A DNA stretch of 64,000 nucleotides from MPNP01 sp965116235. Its GTDB lineage: Bacteria; Pseudomonadota; Alphaproteobacteria; Rhodobacterales; Rhodobacteraceae. Location: positions 310,001-374,000 of the forward strand of contig OZ220496.1 of NCBI GenBank assembly GCA_965116235.1, written 5' to 3'. The notes under the pieces were generated by a model. The model worked only from the letters and a program-made list of their open reading frames with translations, did not search any database and was not told the DNA's origin. Position 1 is the stretch's first letter. Each line of letters opens with the position of its first letter. Both the position numbers and the translations under genes were made by a program. Shown here in pieces: positions 9,722 through 17,726 of this stretch.

Positions 9722-10364
9722 CGCCATTCTCCCCGTCATCATCGAGGCGGTAGGCCGGTCGCGGCAACGACGGCTGCTCGGAAACCGCGTGAACAAGACG
9801 GCTGCACAGCGTCTGTGCGCTGCATGCAGCTCGCTCTAACGCTCTGAATTGTTCGTTGGAAAGCTTGAACGCCTCAGTGAGCTTGCGGGACCTTTCAGTC
9901 AGTTTTTGCAGTTCGCGCACTGGTTTGGTGACACTGCGCAGCGCTTCCAACTCCTTGCCGACATTGCTTAGGGTTTTGAATGTCTGAAGGCTGCTTTGCA
10001 GATTGTTCAGGGCCTCAAGCTCCGGATAAAGTGGACGCAGATTCCTTAAAGCATCGAGTGTACGGTTGATCTCTTTGATTGCTGGCGTCGCATCGATTTT
10101 TGGAGCGATGCTGCTGACGATACTGTCTACCGCCGGTACAGCCTTGCGTGGAACCAATTTGAGATCGAGATCAAGAGCGCGGGTCAGTTCGATCAGGCTT
10201 GATAGACGGATATCCGTTCCCCCGCTCTCGATCTTGGAGATGTGACTTTGCGGCACGCCTGTGCGATTGCTCAGAGCCCTCTGGCTAAGACCTTTGGCTT
10301 CCCTGGCACTTTTGAGCACACCTATTACGTCCTGTGCTGCGTAATTACAAAAGAAAAAAAACAT
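9714..10364 (-). CDS. hipB: HipB-like Xre antitoxin with a long C-terminal extension
   Basis: Antitoxin and autorepressor partner of the downstream HipA. Residues 15-70 are a classic Xre helix-turn-helix (LKSAREAKGLSQRALSNRTG, then SHISKIESG). At 216 residues it is much longer than E. coli HipB (88). The extra C-terminal 140 residues are rich in Leu/Glu/Lys/Arg with heptad-like spacing and probably form a coiled coil. The start at 10364 has AAAGGA upstream, but the codons right after ATG are a T8 run giving MFFFFC, odd for a cytoplasmic repressor. A start nearer the Xre domain, or slippage in the run, is possible. Confidence 0.82.
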   Translation of the reverse strand: MFFFFCNYAAQDVIGVLKSAREAKGLSQRALSNRTGVPQSHISKIESGGTDIRLSSLIELTRALDLDLKLVPRKAVPAVDSIVSSIAPKIDATPAIKEINRTLDALRNLRPLYPELEALNNLQSSLQTFKTLSNVGKELEALRSVTKPVRELQKLTERSRKLTEAFKLSNEQFRALERAACSAQTLCSRLVHAVSEQPSLPRPAYRLDDDGENGDD

Positions 10365-10393
10365 TGATAATCCTTTCTATATCATTTTATTAT

Positions 10394-10417
10394 TATGATA
10401 TAATTTAACATATCATA
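10394..10417. promoter_or_regulatory. Perfect palindrome upstream of hipBA (putative operator 1)
   Basis: TATGATAT and ATATCATA form a perfect 8-bp inverted repeat around an 8-bp spacer, about 30 bases upstream of the hipB start in A+T-rich promoter DNA. The geometry (short half-sites, 8-bp spacer) is that of HipB operators. Binding is inferred. Confidence 0.6.
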
Positions 10418-10445
10418 TATTCAATGGATCTGCTTATATGATGTA

Positions 10446-10492
10446 TTTTGATATATTGTTAAAATTTTTTAATCAGCTTTAATATATCAAAA
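10446..10492. promoter_or_regulatory. Perfect 12-bp inverted repeat upstream of hipBA (putative operator 2)
   Basis: TTTTGATATATT (10446-10457) is exactly mirrored by AATATATCAAAA (10481-10492). Its core GATAT/ATATC is shared with the palindrome at 10394-10417, so both may bind the same repressor and allow looping. It could instead act as a hairpin. Confidence 0.55.
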
Positions 10493-10922
10493 TTAGGGGT
10501 GCGTTCCAGCACTTTCAAGGCTATACGCTACAAAAAGATAAGGACAGTGCTTTCAAAGTGCCATTAAAATCAGTTGTATCCCCAACCATGACCAACGGCA
10601 GTTGGTCTTAGCCTACTCTTACCCTGTGGACAATCTCATTCTGTGGTCGGCACTTTGCCCTAGGACCAACTGCTTTCGTGATTTTTTGCAAGGTCGTTGA
10701 TAAACCGAAATCCTCTTGGCTATCCGATCAGCAGCAGACTTTATCGGATCGCTCACTGGATGGGCTTGGCGTGCTCTCGTCTGCACTGGATAGCGTCTCA
10801 AGAGCTTTACCGGTCATTGGCAACCCCTTGCCTCGTCAGGACACTTACCTCGTTTGCCAGTGACAATTTTTGCGAATTGCATGCTTATTCATTGCCCTAA
10901 AAACATCTTGGAGCAATTCCTC
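10493..10922. other. Intergenic, no supported gene
   Basis: About 430 bases between the hipBA promoter region and the end of the aldehyde dehydrogenase gene. I see no convincing coding frame. A 13-bp imperfect inverted repeat (10599-10611 and 10660-10672) is present but has no clear role. Confidence 0.45.
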
Positions 10923-12407
10923 TCAAATTTGTACCCATGCCGATTTGAGATCAAGAAACTTGTCCAAGGCATGCATGGACTTGTCGCTTCCATTGCCCGA
11001 CTGCTTATGGCCACTCAGCGGTACGGTCACCCCTGCCCCGCCATATGTATTGACAAAAACCGTTCCGGACTTGATTGCCTTGATCATCCTGTGGGCCCTC
11101 GAAAGGCTCGAAGTCCATACTCCCGCCGCCAAACCGAAGTCGGTTGCGTTGGCCAGGCGTACCGCTTCTTCATCACTCTCAAATTCTGTGATGGTCAGGA
11201 CCGGTCCGAACACTTCCTCCTGAAAAAGCTCCGACTGCGTGTCAACATTATCGTAAATGGTCGGTTCCATGTAGTACCCTCCAGTTTCGTTAAGGATTTG
11301 CCGACCACCAAGAATGGGTTGCAGGTCTGCCTGTCTGGCCCGATCAACAAACGCAAGGTTCGAGTCAAGCTGTTGCCTTGAGTTCACGGCACCGATATCG
11401 CTTGTCAACTGCAAGGGATCGCCGACAGTCATCTGTTTCGCGTTACGAGTGACAAGTTCAACGAATGCGTCGTGTATACTTGCTTCAACCAGCAGTCGGG
11501 AGCCCGCAACACAGACCTGACCCGAATTGCGAAAAACAGCGCCAGCCGCAACCTTCGCTACGTTTTCCAGATCAGGAACATCGTCAAAAATGATATTGGG
11601 CGACTTGCCGCCGAGTTCCAGATATACTTTCTTGAGGTTGGACCGAGCCGAATTTTCCAGCAGACGCCTTCCGATAGCCCCCGAGCCGGTGAATGCAAGG
11701 ACATCCACACCCATCGACAGTGACAAGGCTTCGCCAGTTGTCCGGCCCGAACCGGTCACAATGTTGAAGACACCTTCCGGGACTCCGGCTTCCTGAATAA
11801 TCTCGGCGAGTCTGAGAAGCGAAAGAGAAGCGTTTTCCGAGGGCTTGACAATGATCGAGTTGCCTGCTGCCAAAGCCGGCGCGATCTTCCATGCTCCAAT
11901 CATCAAGGGAAAATTCCACGGAACAATGGCACCAACTACGCCAACGGGCTCCTTGTGAACCAAGGCGAGAACATCATCTTGGGCTGGGGCAATTTCACCG
12001 TTAATCTTGTCCACGGCTTCGGCATAATAGCGAAAGGTTCCGGCGGCTGAACCAGGTTCGGCCTTAAGTGCCATGCCTATCTCGGTTCCATTGTCCCGTA
12101 CCCCCAGAACAGCCAATTCGAGCGCGTTGGCCTCAATGAGGTCAGCGATTTTATGAAGTATCTTTTGCTTGCCGCGAGGGGGCATTCTGGCCCACGTTCC
12201 CTTTTCAAAGGACTCGCGGGCCGCTGCAACCGATTTGTCTACGTCATTCTGCGCAGCACTGGCGAGCGTAGTCAGTCTTTGTCCGTCAATCGGCGAAACG
12301 ACGTCAACTGGATCTCCCTCAGCTTCTTGCCACGCTCCTGCAACAAGTAGTTTCTGCGGTTGAATAGGATTGTTCCGAATTTGGTTGATGCTTTCCTGTA
12401 AGTCCAA
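10923..12407 (-). CDS. NAD(P)-dependent aldehyde dehydrogenase (PuuC/AldH-like)
   Basis: A 494-residue member of the ALDH superfamily that oxidises an aldehyde to the acid with NAD(P)+. Landmarks are GAIVPWNFPLMIGAWKIAPA (nucleotide-binding fold), FTGSGAIGRRL, the general-base Glu in LELGGKSPNIIF and the catalytic Cys in NSGQVCVAGSRLLV (about residue 300). The start is TTG 12407 with AGAAAGGAAAG just upstream. The closest type I recognise is the gamma-glutamyl-aminobutyraldehyde or betaine-aldehyde group, but the substrate cannot be fixed from sequence. Its 5' end lies inside the 3' end of tctA (136-base overlap), so it may be co-transcribed with tctCBA and act on a product of the imported substrate. 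Confidence 0.88.
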   Translation of the reverse strand: MDLQESINQIRNNPIQPQKLLVAGAWQEAEGDPVDVVSPIDGQRLTTLASAAQNDVDKSVAAARESFEKGTWARMPPRGKQKILHKIADLIEANALELAVLGVRDNGTEIGMALKAEPGSAAGTFRYYAEAVDKINGEIAPAQDDVLALVHKEPVGVVGAIVPWNFPLMIGAWKIAPALAAGNSIIVKPSENASLSLLRLAEIIQEAGVPEGVFNIVTGSGRTTGEALSLSMGVDVLAFTGSGAIGRRLLENSARSNLKKVYLELGGKSPNIIFDDVPDLENVAKVAAGAVFRNSGQVCVAGSRLLVEASIHDAFVELVTRNAKQMTVGDPLQLTSDIGAVNSRQQLDSNLAFVDRARQADLQPILGGRQILNETGGYYMEPTIYDNVDTQSELFQEEVFGPVLTITEFESDEEAVRLANATDFGLAAGVWTSSLSRAHRMIKAIKSGTVFVNTYGGAGVTVPLSGHKQSGNGSDKSMHALDKFLDLKSAWVQI

Positions 12408-13891
12408 CGTCTTTCCTTTCTAGGTTGCCAGTCCTTGATGATTCTTATGAAATGGATAACAAGTACAAGTATGATGATCGCAAAGATAATCCCGGCAATC
12501 GGTCGTTCAATGAAGTCCAATGGTTCCTTGACCCGACTCATGGCACTTCGAAACTTCACCTCCATTATGCCACCGAGCACCATGCCAAGGATGATTGGAA
12601 TGATCGGCAGCTTGAGTCGTCTCAGGACGTACCCGATCAGACCAAAGACAGCAGCCATCAGACAGTCGGACGGGTTGTTGCGCAGGGAGTAAACGCCGAC
12701 GAAGCCCAAGGTCAGAATGCAGACACCCAGAAATCGGTTGGGAATCCGGACCAGCTGAACCAGGAAGTTGGTCGAAAACATCAGGAAGATCACGACAACA
12801 ACATTGAGGATGAACAATGCCAGATAAAGCCCTGTGACAAAATCAAGCTGATACAGAAACAAGCCGGGACCCGGGATCACATTATGAACATAAAAGACTG
12901 ACAGCATCATGGCTGTCAGCGCTTCCCCCGGTATTCCCAAGGCCAATAGGGGTATCATAGCCGCTCCAGGAACGGCGTTGTTGGCCGTTTCAGAGGCAAT
13001 CAACCCTTCAGAGGAGCCGTGGCCAAAGGCTTGTGGCCGCTTGGATATGCGCTGGGCAGTGGTGTAGGACATGAACTGAGCCGTAAACTCGCCAACCCCC
13101 GGAATTATGCCCATGACAACGCCATACAAGCCGGAAATGGCTGTGATGACCGGATGGCGACCCAATTCCTTGAAGCCCTGAAACAGGTTGCCCCTGACCT
13201 TGTTGACCCGAATCTTGGTATCATCACCACTCATCAGAAAGTATGACTGGCTGACGGCAAAGAGCCCCAGCACGACCACAATCAGGTCAATGCCGTTGGC
13301 AAGCCAACTTTGGTCAAATGTATAGCGGGAGGTATATTTTACCGGCTCAAGACCAACGGTACTCAGAAATATCCCGAAGCATGCCAGCATGCCGGCCACC
13401 AGTGTCTTGCCTCTATGGGCAATGATCACCAGGATCAATCCCAGGAATGCAGCCAGAAAGATCTCTCTGGAGCCAAACAGCGGGGCGATTCTAGCCAGCA
13501 CAGGCGCCAGCAGAATAAGGCAGAGAACGGAAAAGATTCCGCCAAAAAATGAAGCGGCATAAGCCAGACTGATGGCGCGTCTTGCCTCTCCGCGGGTTGT
13601 CATCGGAAAGCCCTCATATGTCGTCAGGGCATTGACCGGCGTTCCAGGAGTATTGATCAGGATGGCGGGAATGGCTCCTCCATACATGCTCGAACCATAA
13701 ATGCCCAACAGCAGCGTCAGTCCGACAATCGGGTCCATGGAAAAAGTCGCGGGAAGCAGAATGGCTATGGCAACAGCCGGACCGACTCCCGGAATGGCAC
13801 CAATTATGACACCACCGATCGACCCGGCAAGAATGGCAACGGCGACATCCCAGCGAGCCAGAATTTCAAAGCCAAGCAAAATGTTGTCCAA
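12272..13891 (-). CDS. tctA: Tripartite tricarboxylate transporter, large permease TctA
   Basis: Polytopic inner-membrane permease of a TTT transporter that moves carboxylates delivered by the periplasmic TctC. The family block GAIPGVGPAVAIAILLPATF near residues 30-50 and LLLGIYGSSMYGGAIPAILI are intact, and about 11-12 hydrophobic segments can be counted. It starts nine bases after the tctB stop. At 539 residues it is longer than most TctA (about 500). The last 40 residues are charged and read through the start of the aldehyde dehydrogenase gene in a second frame, so a late frameshift may have replaced the natural C-terminus. Confidence 0.9.
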   Translation of the reverse strand: MDNILLGFEILARWDVAVAILAGSIGGVIIGAIPGVGPAVAIAILLPATFSMDPIVGLTLLLGIYGSSMYGGAIPAILINTPGTPVNALTTYEGFPMTTRGEARRAISLAYAASFFGGIFSVLCLILLAPVLARIAPLFGSREIFLAAFLGLILVIIAHRGKTLVAGMLACFGIFLSTVGLEPVKYTSRYTFDQSWLANGIDLIVVVLGLFAVSQSYFLMSGDDTKIRVNKVRGNLFQGFKELGRHPVITAISGLYGVVMGIIPGVGEFTAQFMSYTTAQRISKRPQAFGHGSSEGLIASETANNAVPGAAMIPLLALGIPGEALTAMMLSVFYVHNVIPGPGLFLYQLDFVTGLYLALFILNVVVVIFLMFSTNFLVQLVRIPNRFLGVCILTLGFVGVYSLRNNPSDCLMAAVFGLIGYVLRRLKLPIIPIILGMVLGGIMEVKFRSAMSRVKEPLDFIERPIAGIIFAIIILVLVIHFIRIIKDWQPRKERRWTYRKASTKFGTILFNRRNYLLQERGKKLREIQLTSFRRLTDKD

Positions 13892-13900
13892 TGGAACCGC

Positions 13901-14431
13901 CTAGAAATTGACGATGAGAAAGTTGCGGATGGCTGGCGGGAAGAGTTCGTACAATGCCGCCCCAGGAATCTTGACCTCAAGCATGACCTTGAACAGCACG
14001 ACGACCGAAATGGCAAAAATGAAAGCCAGATAGAAATGGTCCGGGCGTCGGTAGCCTTGTCGATAAATCATGGGCAGGACAAAGACAACAGTCGAGAGCA
14101 GATAACCGACATTTGGAACCAGAAAGACATACAGCATGAACCAGAACGGAAACTCGAGCGCTCTGACCCAGAATCCGGCTTCAATCAGGTCGATTTTCTC
14201 AATTCGATAGCGCGGCAACCGCCAAAAATGCGCCAACCCGAAGAGAACCATGCCAGACAGGGAGATCGTCGGCCAAAACCGAGGTTGCTTATACCATGAC
14301 GTGCCATCAATCCACGTGGTCTGGAATGGCAGAACTAGCCACAAGGTCAGCGAGAAAAGCACAAAACCCATGGCGAACAACGATTGTCCTCTCGTCGGGG
14401 CAGGCGGTTCAATAACCGAAAATTCAACCAT
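13901..14431 (-). CDS. tctB: Tripartite tricarboxylate transporter, small permease TctB
   Basis: A small four-helix membrane subunit of the TTT transporter, paired with TctA. Hydrophobic segments are clear at LFAMGFVLFSLTLWLVLPF, the ISLSGMVLFGLAHF stretch, FPFWFMLYVFLVPNVGYLLS and YLAFIFAISVVVLFKVML. About 176 residues from ATG 14431, which is preferred over 14455 because the shorter form is more typical. It lies between tctC and tctA in the usual C-B-A order. Sequence conservation in TctB is low; the call rests on topology and position. Confidence 0.85.
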   Translation of the reverse strand: MVEFSVIEPPAPTRGQSLFAMGFVLFSLTLWLVLPFQTTWIDGTSWYKQPRFWPTISLSGMVLFGLAHFWRLPRYRIEKIDLIEAGFWVRALEFPFWFMLYVFLVPNVGYLLSTVVFVLPMIYRQGYRRPDHFYLAFIFAISVVVLFKVMLEVKIPGAALYELFPPAIRNFLIVNF

Positions 14432-14557
14432 TTGAACTCCGTATTCGCGTTCCACCTCGTCTCAAACGCAGACGCCTGACCGAGAGTCCTTCATCCAACG
14501 AACCGCGAACGGACTTGAACCATGTGGGACTCTCTTGGTTCAATTTCCCGGCAGGTA

Positions 14558-14581
14558 GCCAGCCCCAGGTCAGGGGCTGGC
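14558..14581 (-). other. Intercistronic hairpin between tctC and tctB
   Basis: GCCAGCCCC and GGGGCTGGC form a nine-pair stem around AGGTCA, ten bases after the tctC stop. There is no T-run, so it is unlikely to be a full terminator. Such stems commonly stabilise the mRNA of the abundant binding protein over its permease genes. Confidence 0.55.
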
Positions 14582-14590
14582 CTGGGTCTT

Positions 14591-15532
14591 CTAATTGGCC
14601 AGGATGGATTCAATTCTTGCCAATGTTTCAATGTCATTGGCAATCCGTTCGGCTGACCCTTCAGCATCCAGCCAGTAAACGATGGCACCCGTCGCTTCGG
14701 AGTGATCATGCGCCCTCTGACCCATCACCGACTGCATGGCAACTGCGGCAATCTTCTCCCGTGCATCAGCTGGTGTATCCTTGGTCACAAAGAGACCGTT
14801 CCATAACGACATGCCAAGCTCTGGGGCCAATTCTCCAACGGTCGGAGTATTCGGCGTCTTGGAAATTCTTACGTCTGTAACCGAAGCCAGAACCGTTATA
14901 TCGTCAAGGCAAGGCAGGACAAGCTGCAAGGTCGTGTTGATGACGTCGGCATCACCCGAGGCCAGCGTGTTGCAATCAATTGCATCGAAGGCCGCATCAG
15001 AGGCAAAACTGAACCCGTTCAGCTTGGCAAAAGCCTTGGTCACCTGAGTGGGAGCTAGAGCATCGCCAAAGTGGGCCAGAGTCACATCGTTGTTCATCGC
15101 ATGCATGGCCAGTTCTTCCATCGTCTGATAAGGTGCGTTCCTTGATGTGGCAATGACAAAGGGATAGGTGAGAAAGATGCCAATCGGATCAAACTTGGCT
15201 GGTGTCAATTCGTCAATTCCGATTTGGTGGCCCAAGGTTGGGACACCGATGACGAATGAACCAATAACGGATCCATCACTGGGGGCCTGAGCAACTTCAA
15301 TGGCTCCCGGGAATGGACCGCCGCCGCCTCCTGGCCGGTTGACCACGGCGGCAGATACGCCATAGGCGCTTTCAAAATCTTCAGCAATGATGCGAGTCAG
15401 GACATCTTCAGAATCGCCCGGCGGGAAGGGAACGATAAAGGTTACAGGCTTGTCGGGATATTCGGCAACAGCCAATCCCCAACTGACGAGGGTCGCCCCA
15501 AGAGCAACCAGAACAGTCTTGATATGTTTCAT
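14591..15532 (-). CDS. tctC: Tripartite tricarboxylate transporter substrate-binding protein TctC
   Basis: Periplasmic binding protein of 313 residues. A signal peptide (VLVALGATLVSWGLAVAEY) is followed by the family opening YPDKPVTFIVPFPPGDSEDV and the ligand-loop region VVNRPGGGGG. It captures a carboxylate and delivers it to TctAB. It leads the operon tctC-tctB-tctA-aldehyde dehydrogenase on the minus strand. The ligand is unknown. The Bug/TctC family is large and varied, and the adjacent dehydrogenase only hints at an acid or aldehyde metabolite. Confidence 0.92.
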   Translation of the reverse strand: MKHIKTVLVALGATLVSWGLAVAEYPDKPVTFIVPFPPGDSEDVLTRIIAEDFESAYGVSAAVVNRPGGGGGPFPGAIEVAQAPSDGSVIGSFVIGVPTLGHQIGIDELTPAKFDPIGIFLTYPFVIATSRNAPYQTMEELAMHAMNNDVTLAHFGDALAPTQVTKAFAKLNGFSFASDAAFDAIDCNTLASGDADVINTTLQLVLPCLDDITVLASVTDVRISKTPNTPTVGELAPELGMSLWNGLFVTKDTPADAREKIAAVAMQSVMGQRAHDHSEATGAIVYWLDAEGSAERIANDIETLARIESILAN

Positions 15533-15877
15533 GTTTATATCTCCTATACTTCTTGAAGTTTCCTTTTATCCATAAAGCTGGATGAATCCAACAGGCAAGA
15601 TGGTGAATTGACAGTGGGACATTGGAATGGGGATTATATGTGTTCCCCGCCCGTGCAAAGGTATGCTGGAACGAACGATCATGAACCGCACTGAACGCCA
15701 GTCTGAACATGCAAGCATCTTGATGTGAACGGCGGACGTGATTATGTTATGTAGAGAGTTTTCGTTTCTGCTATTCGGAGACCAACCATAACCATTGGCC
15801 ACGATACGGTTGGTGGACCGGCTTTTTGTTCCATCCGCAATCCGTTCGTTCCCGGTATCGGCAAACCGCCTCCTTTC
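15533..15877. other. Intergenic region with tctC promoter side
   Basis: About 345 bases between the divergent tctC and AAA ATPase genes. It should hold the tctC promoter, but I cannot place the hexamers with confidence. The segment from about 15840 is in frame with the ATPase and reads NPFVPGIGKPPPF, so part of it is probably coding. A short GGGGA...TCCCC palindrome lies near 15630. Confidence 0.45.
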
Positions 15878-17092
15878 ATGGGCCGCCGCCCCGATGTCGA
15901 GCCAGCCTTGGATTCAGCCTTGTATATGCTGACGCAGATGTCAGACCCGCGCGCACGGTTTCTGTATATGTATGGTCCGCGTGGCACCGGCAAGACGGTG
16001 CAGCTGAACGCCTTTCGAGATCAGTGTCGCACCCGGGCCGAACCCGACATCCTGCTGACACTGACGGCCGACCAGGTTGCCACGGAGGAAGGAATGCGTC
16101 ATGCCTTGTTCAGACCACGTATCGAAATGACAGGAGTCGGGCAGGATGACGCGGATGCCGACCCCGCATCAGATCGTAAGGACCGGATGGACGTCGTACG
16201 AGCTTGGCTGCAACGCTGGCGTTCGTCTCACTCGGATCTAGTGCGTGATGTTCCGGCGCTGCAACCGACAGAGGTTCGCCTGTCGGCGGGATTCGGCTCC
16301 GTGATCTTGACATTGCCAAAGCAGCCGGATCGTAGCGCGGGCGAATCGCTGTTGCGCTTGGGCGGACCGGTCCTGATCACACTGGACGAGGCTCACATGG
16401 TGGGACCAGATGCCTTGCGCATCCTGCTCAATGCGGTGCAGGAAGCGGGCGAACGCATGCCAGTGGTGCTGGCCCTGGCCGGTACACCCGGCCTGATCGA
16501 TCGTCTGCAAGAGGCCCAAGCCAGTTTCTGGGACCGCGGCTTGCATCTGCCTATAGGCCGCTTGGCAGCCGCTGCGGCGCGAGACGTCATCGAACGGCCG
16601 CTCCTCAATGCGGGCATGACCGTTGCCCCGGTGGCACTTGCGCGACTGACAGGCGCGACGAATTTCTACCCCTTCTTTCTGCAACTGTACGGTGAGGCCG
16701 CGTTTGATGCGGTCCAGGAAAGCGGCACCGGACATCTCGACGAGGCGGAGTGTTCGGCGGCCATTCAGGGTGTGCATGAGTCGAAATGCCGCTACTACGA
16801 ACGGCGCAAGTGGGAATTCATGGAACAGCCCGATGGATTGCATGTGGGTCGGACCATTGCTCTGGCGTTTCGGCAGCATGACAATCATCTGACCACGACA
16901 CAGGTTCAGGCCGAACTGGATGCCTTGGATCCGGAACGGACGATGGATAGGTGGCGGTTCTTGCGTCACAAAGGCTACATCTGGGACGGTCCTGTGCCCG
17001 GCAGCTGGGAACCTGGCATCCCGTCGCTCATGGATTACATGATCGAGACAACGGAACCGGACCCGCCGACACACTCGACGTCGATGATTTGA
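15878..17092 (+). CDS. AAA ATPase (AAA_16/AAA_22-like), G+C-rich accessory gene
   Basis: A 404-residue P-loop ATPase. Walker A is GPRGTGKT near residue 33 and Walker B is VLITLDEAH near residue 170. A helical C-terminal region ends in PGIPSLMDYMIETT. That tail corresponds to PIPSLRSFVVAQTG in the ankyrin ATPases at 32025 and 57950, and a copy of it survives in the mobile element (near 34445-34485). ATG 15878 lacks a good ribosome site. The in-frame codons upstream (NPFVPGIGKPPPF) look like the true N-terminus but have no ATG/GTG/TTG, so the start may be damaged. Base composition is richer in G+C than the neighbours, which suggests transfer. Function unknown; not a replication initiator on present evidence. 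Confidence 0.75.
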   Translation: MGRRPDVEPALDSALYMLTQMSDPRARFLYMYGPRGTGKTVQLNAFRDQCRTRAEPDILLTLTADQVATEEGMRHALFRPRIEMTGVGQDDADADPASDRKDRMDVVRAWLQRWRSSHSDLVRDVPALQPTEVRLSAGFGSVILTLPKQPDRSAGESLLRLGGPVLITLDEAHMVGPDALRILLNAVQEAGERMPVVLALAGTPGLIDRLQEAQASFWDRGLHLPIGRLAAAAARDVIERPLLNAGMTVAPVALARLTGATNFYPFFLQLYGEAAFDAVQESGTGHLDEAECSAAIQGVHESKCRYYERRKWEFMEQPDGLHVGRTIALAFRQHDNHLTTTQVQAELDALDPERTMDRWRFLRHKGYIWDGPVPGSWEPGIPSLMDYMIETTEPDPPTHSTSMI

Positions 17093-17395
17093 TCTTGACA
17101 GACAGCGTGTAACGGTGAGTATGAAAACGGACTTGCCTGGGGGGGGGTACCAGCCACTCTGTACACGGGTTCATGGATTGGTGAGGAGGATCTGAACGCT
17201 ATCGTGACGACAATCCGGGCACTGCCACGACTCCGTTGCACTCAACGTATTTCATGATCGACATGATCAACTGTCTTGGCACGCCTCGTCGCATACCCAT
17301 ACCTGAGGAGTCGCTGCTGCAGGTCCTTGGGCGTAAGACACTCCATCCCACATTCCTTTTGCCTCCTGCCTTGACATCAAGATCTTTTTTGCCGA
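17093..17395. other. Intergenic with a G9 tract
   Basis: About 300 bases after the ATPase gene. It holds a run of nine G at 17139-17147, similar to the tracts at the autotransporter and PIN genes. No convincing gene start is downstream of it on the plus strand. A short frame from ATG 17120 crosses the tract and stops after 24 codons. Confidence 0.5.
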
Positions 17396-17713
17396 TCAGT
17401 ATTCCGGTACCGTCACAACCAAGCCATCAAGCTTGTCAGTCACTCGTATCTGGCAGGACAGACGGCTTTTCTCTTGCCTCGGCGCTTCGGTAAAATCCAG
17501 CATGTCATCCTCAATTTCATTTGGTGTGCCAACCGTGTCGTACCAATCCTCATCGACCAACACATGACAGGTCGCACACGCCATGTTGCCCCCACACTCG
17601 CCCAATACTCTGGGGACATCGTTCTTCCTTGCCGCCTCCATCAGCGTAAGCCCATTCTGAACGTCAGCACTGATGGTTTCCGTTGGTGAAACTTTCCAGG
17701 TAATCCTTGCCAT
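17396..17713 (-). CDS. [2Fe-2S] ferredoxin, adrenodoxin/putidaredoxin type
   Basis: A 105-residue electron carrier. The cluster ligands are in GECGGNMACATCHVLV (C-x5-C-x2-C) and a fourth Cys in SRLSCQIRV about 37 residues later, the pattern of ferredoxins that feed class I P450s. It is the last gene of the P450 - glutamine-synthetase-like - ferredoxin group on the minus strand, 13 bases after the stop of the ligase gene. It most likely carries electrons to the P450 at 19093. The matching flavoprotein reductase is not in the window. Confidence 0.92.
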   Translation of the reverse strand: MARITWKVSPTETISADVQNGLTLMEAARKNDVPRVLGECGGNMACATCHVLVDEDWYDTVGTPNEIEDDMLDFTEAPRQEKSRLSCQIRVTDKLDGLVVTVPEY

Positions 17714-17726
17714 GCAATCCTCTCGA

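Noticed and set aside
10599..10672. 13-bp imperfect inverted repeat
   Set aside because: Too weak and without T-run, gene or IS context; could be chance.
16238..17074. 278-codon open frame on the minus strand
   Set aside because: Opposite the AAA ATPase with intact Walker motifs; no domain of its own.
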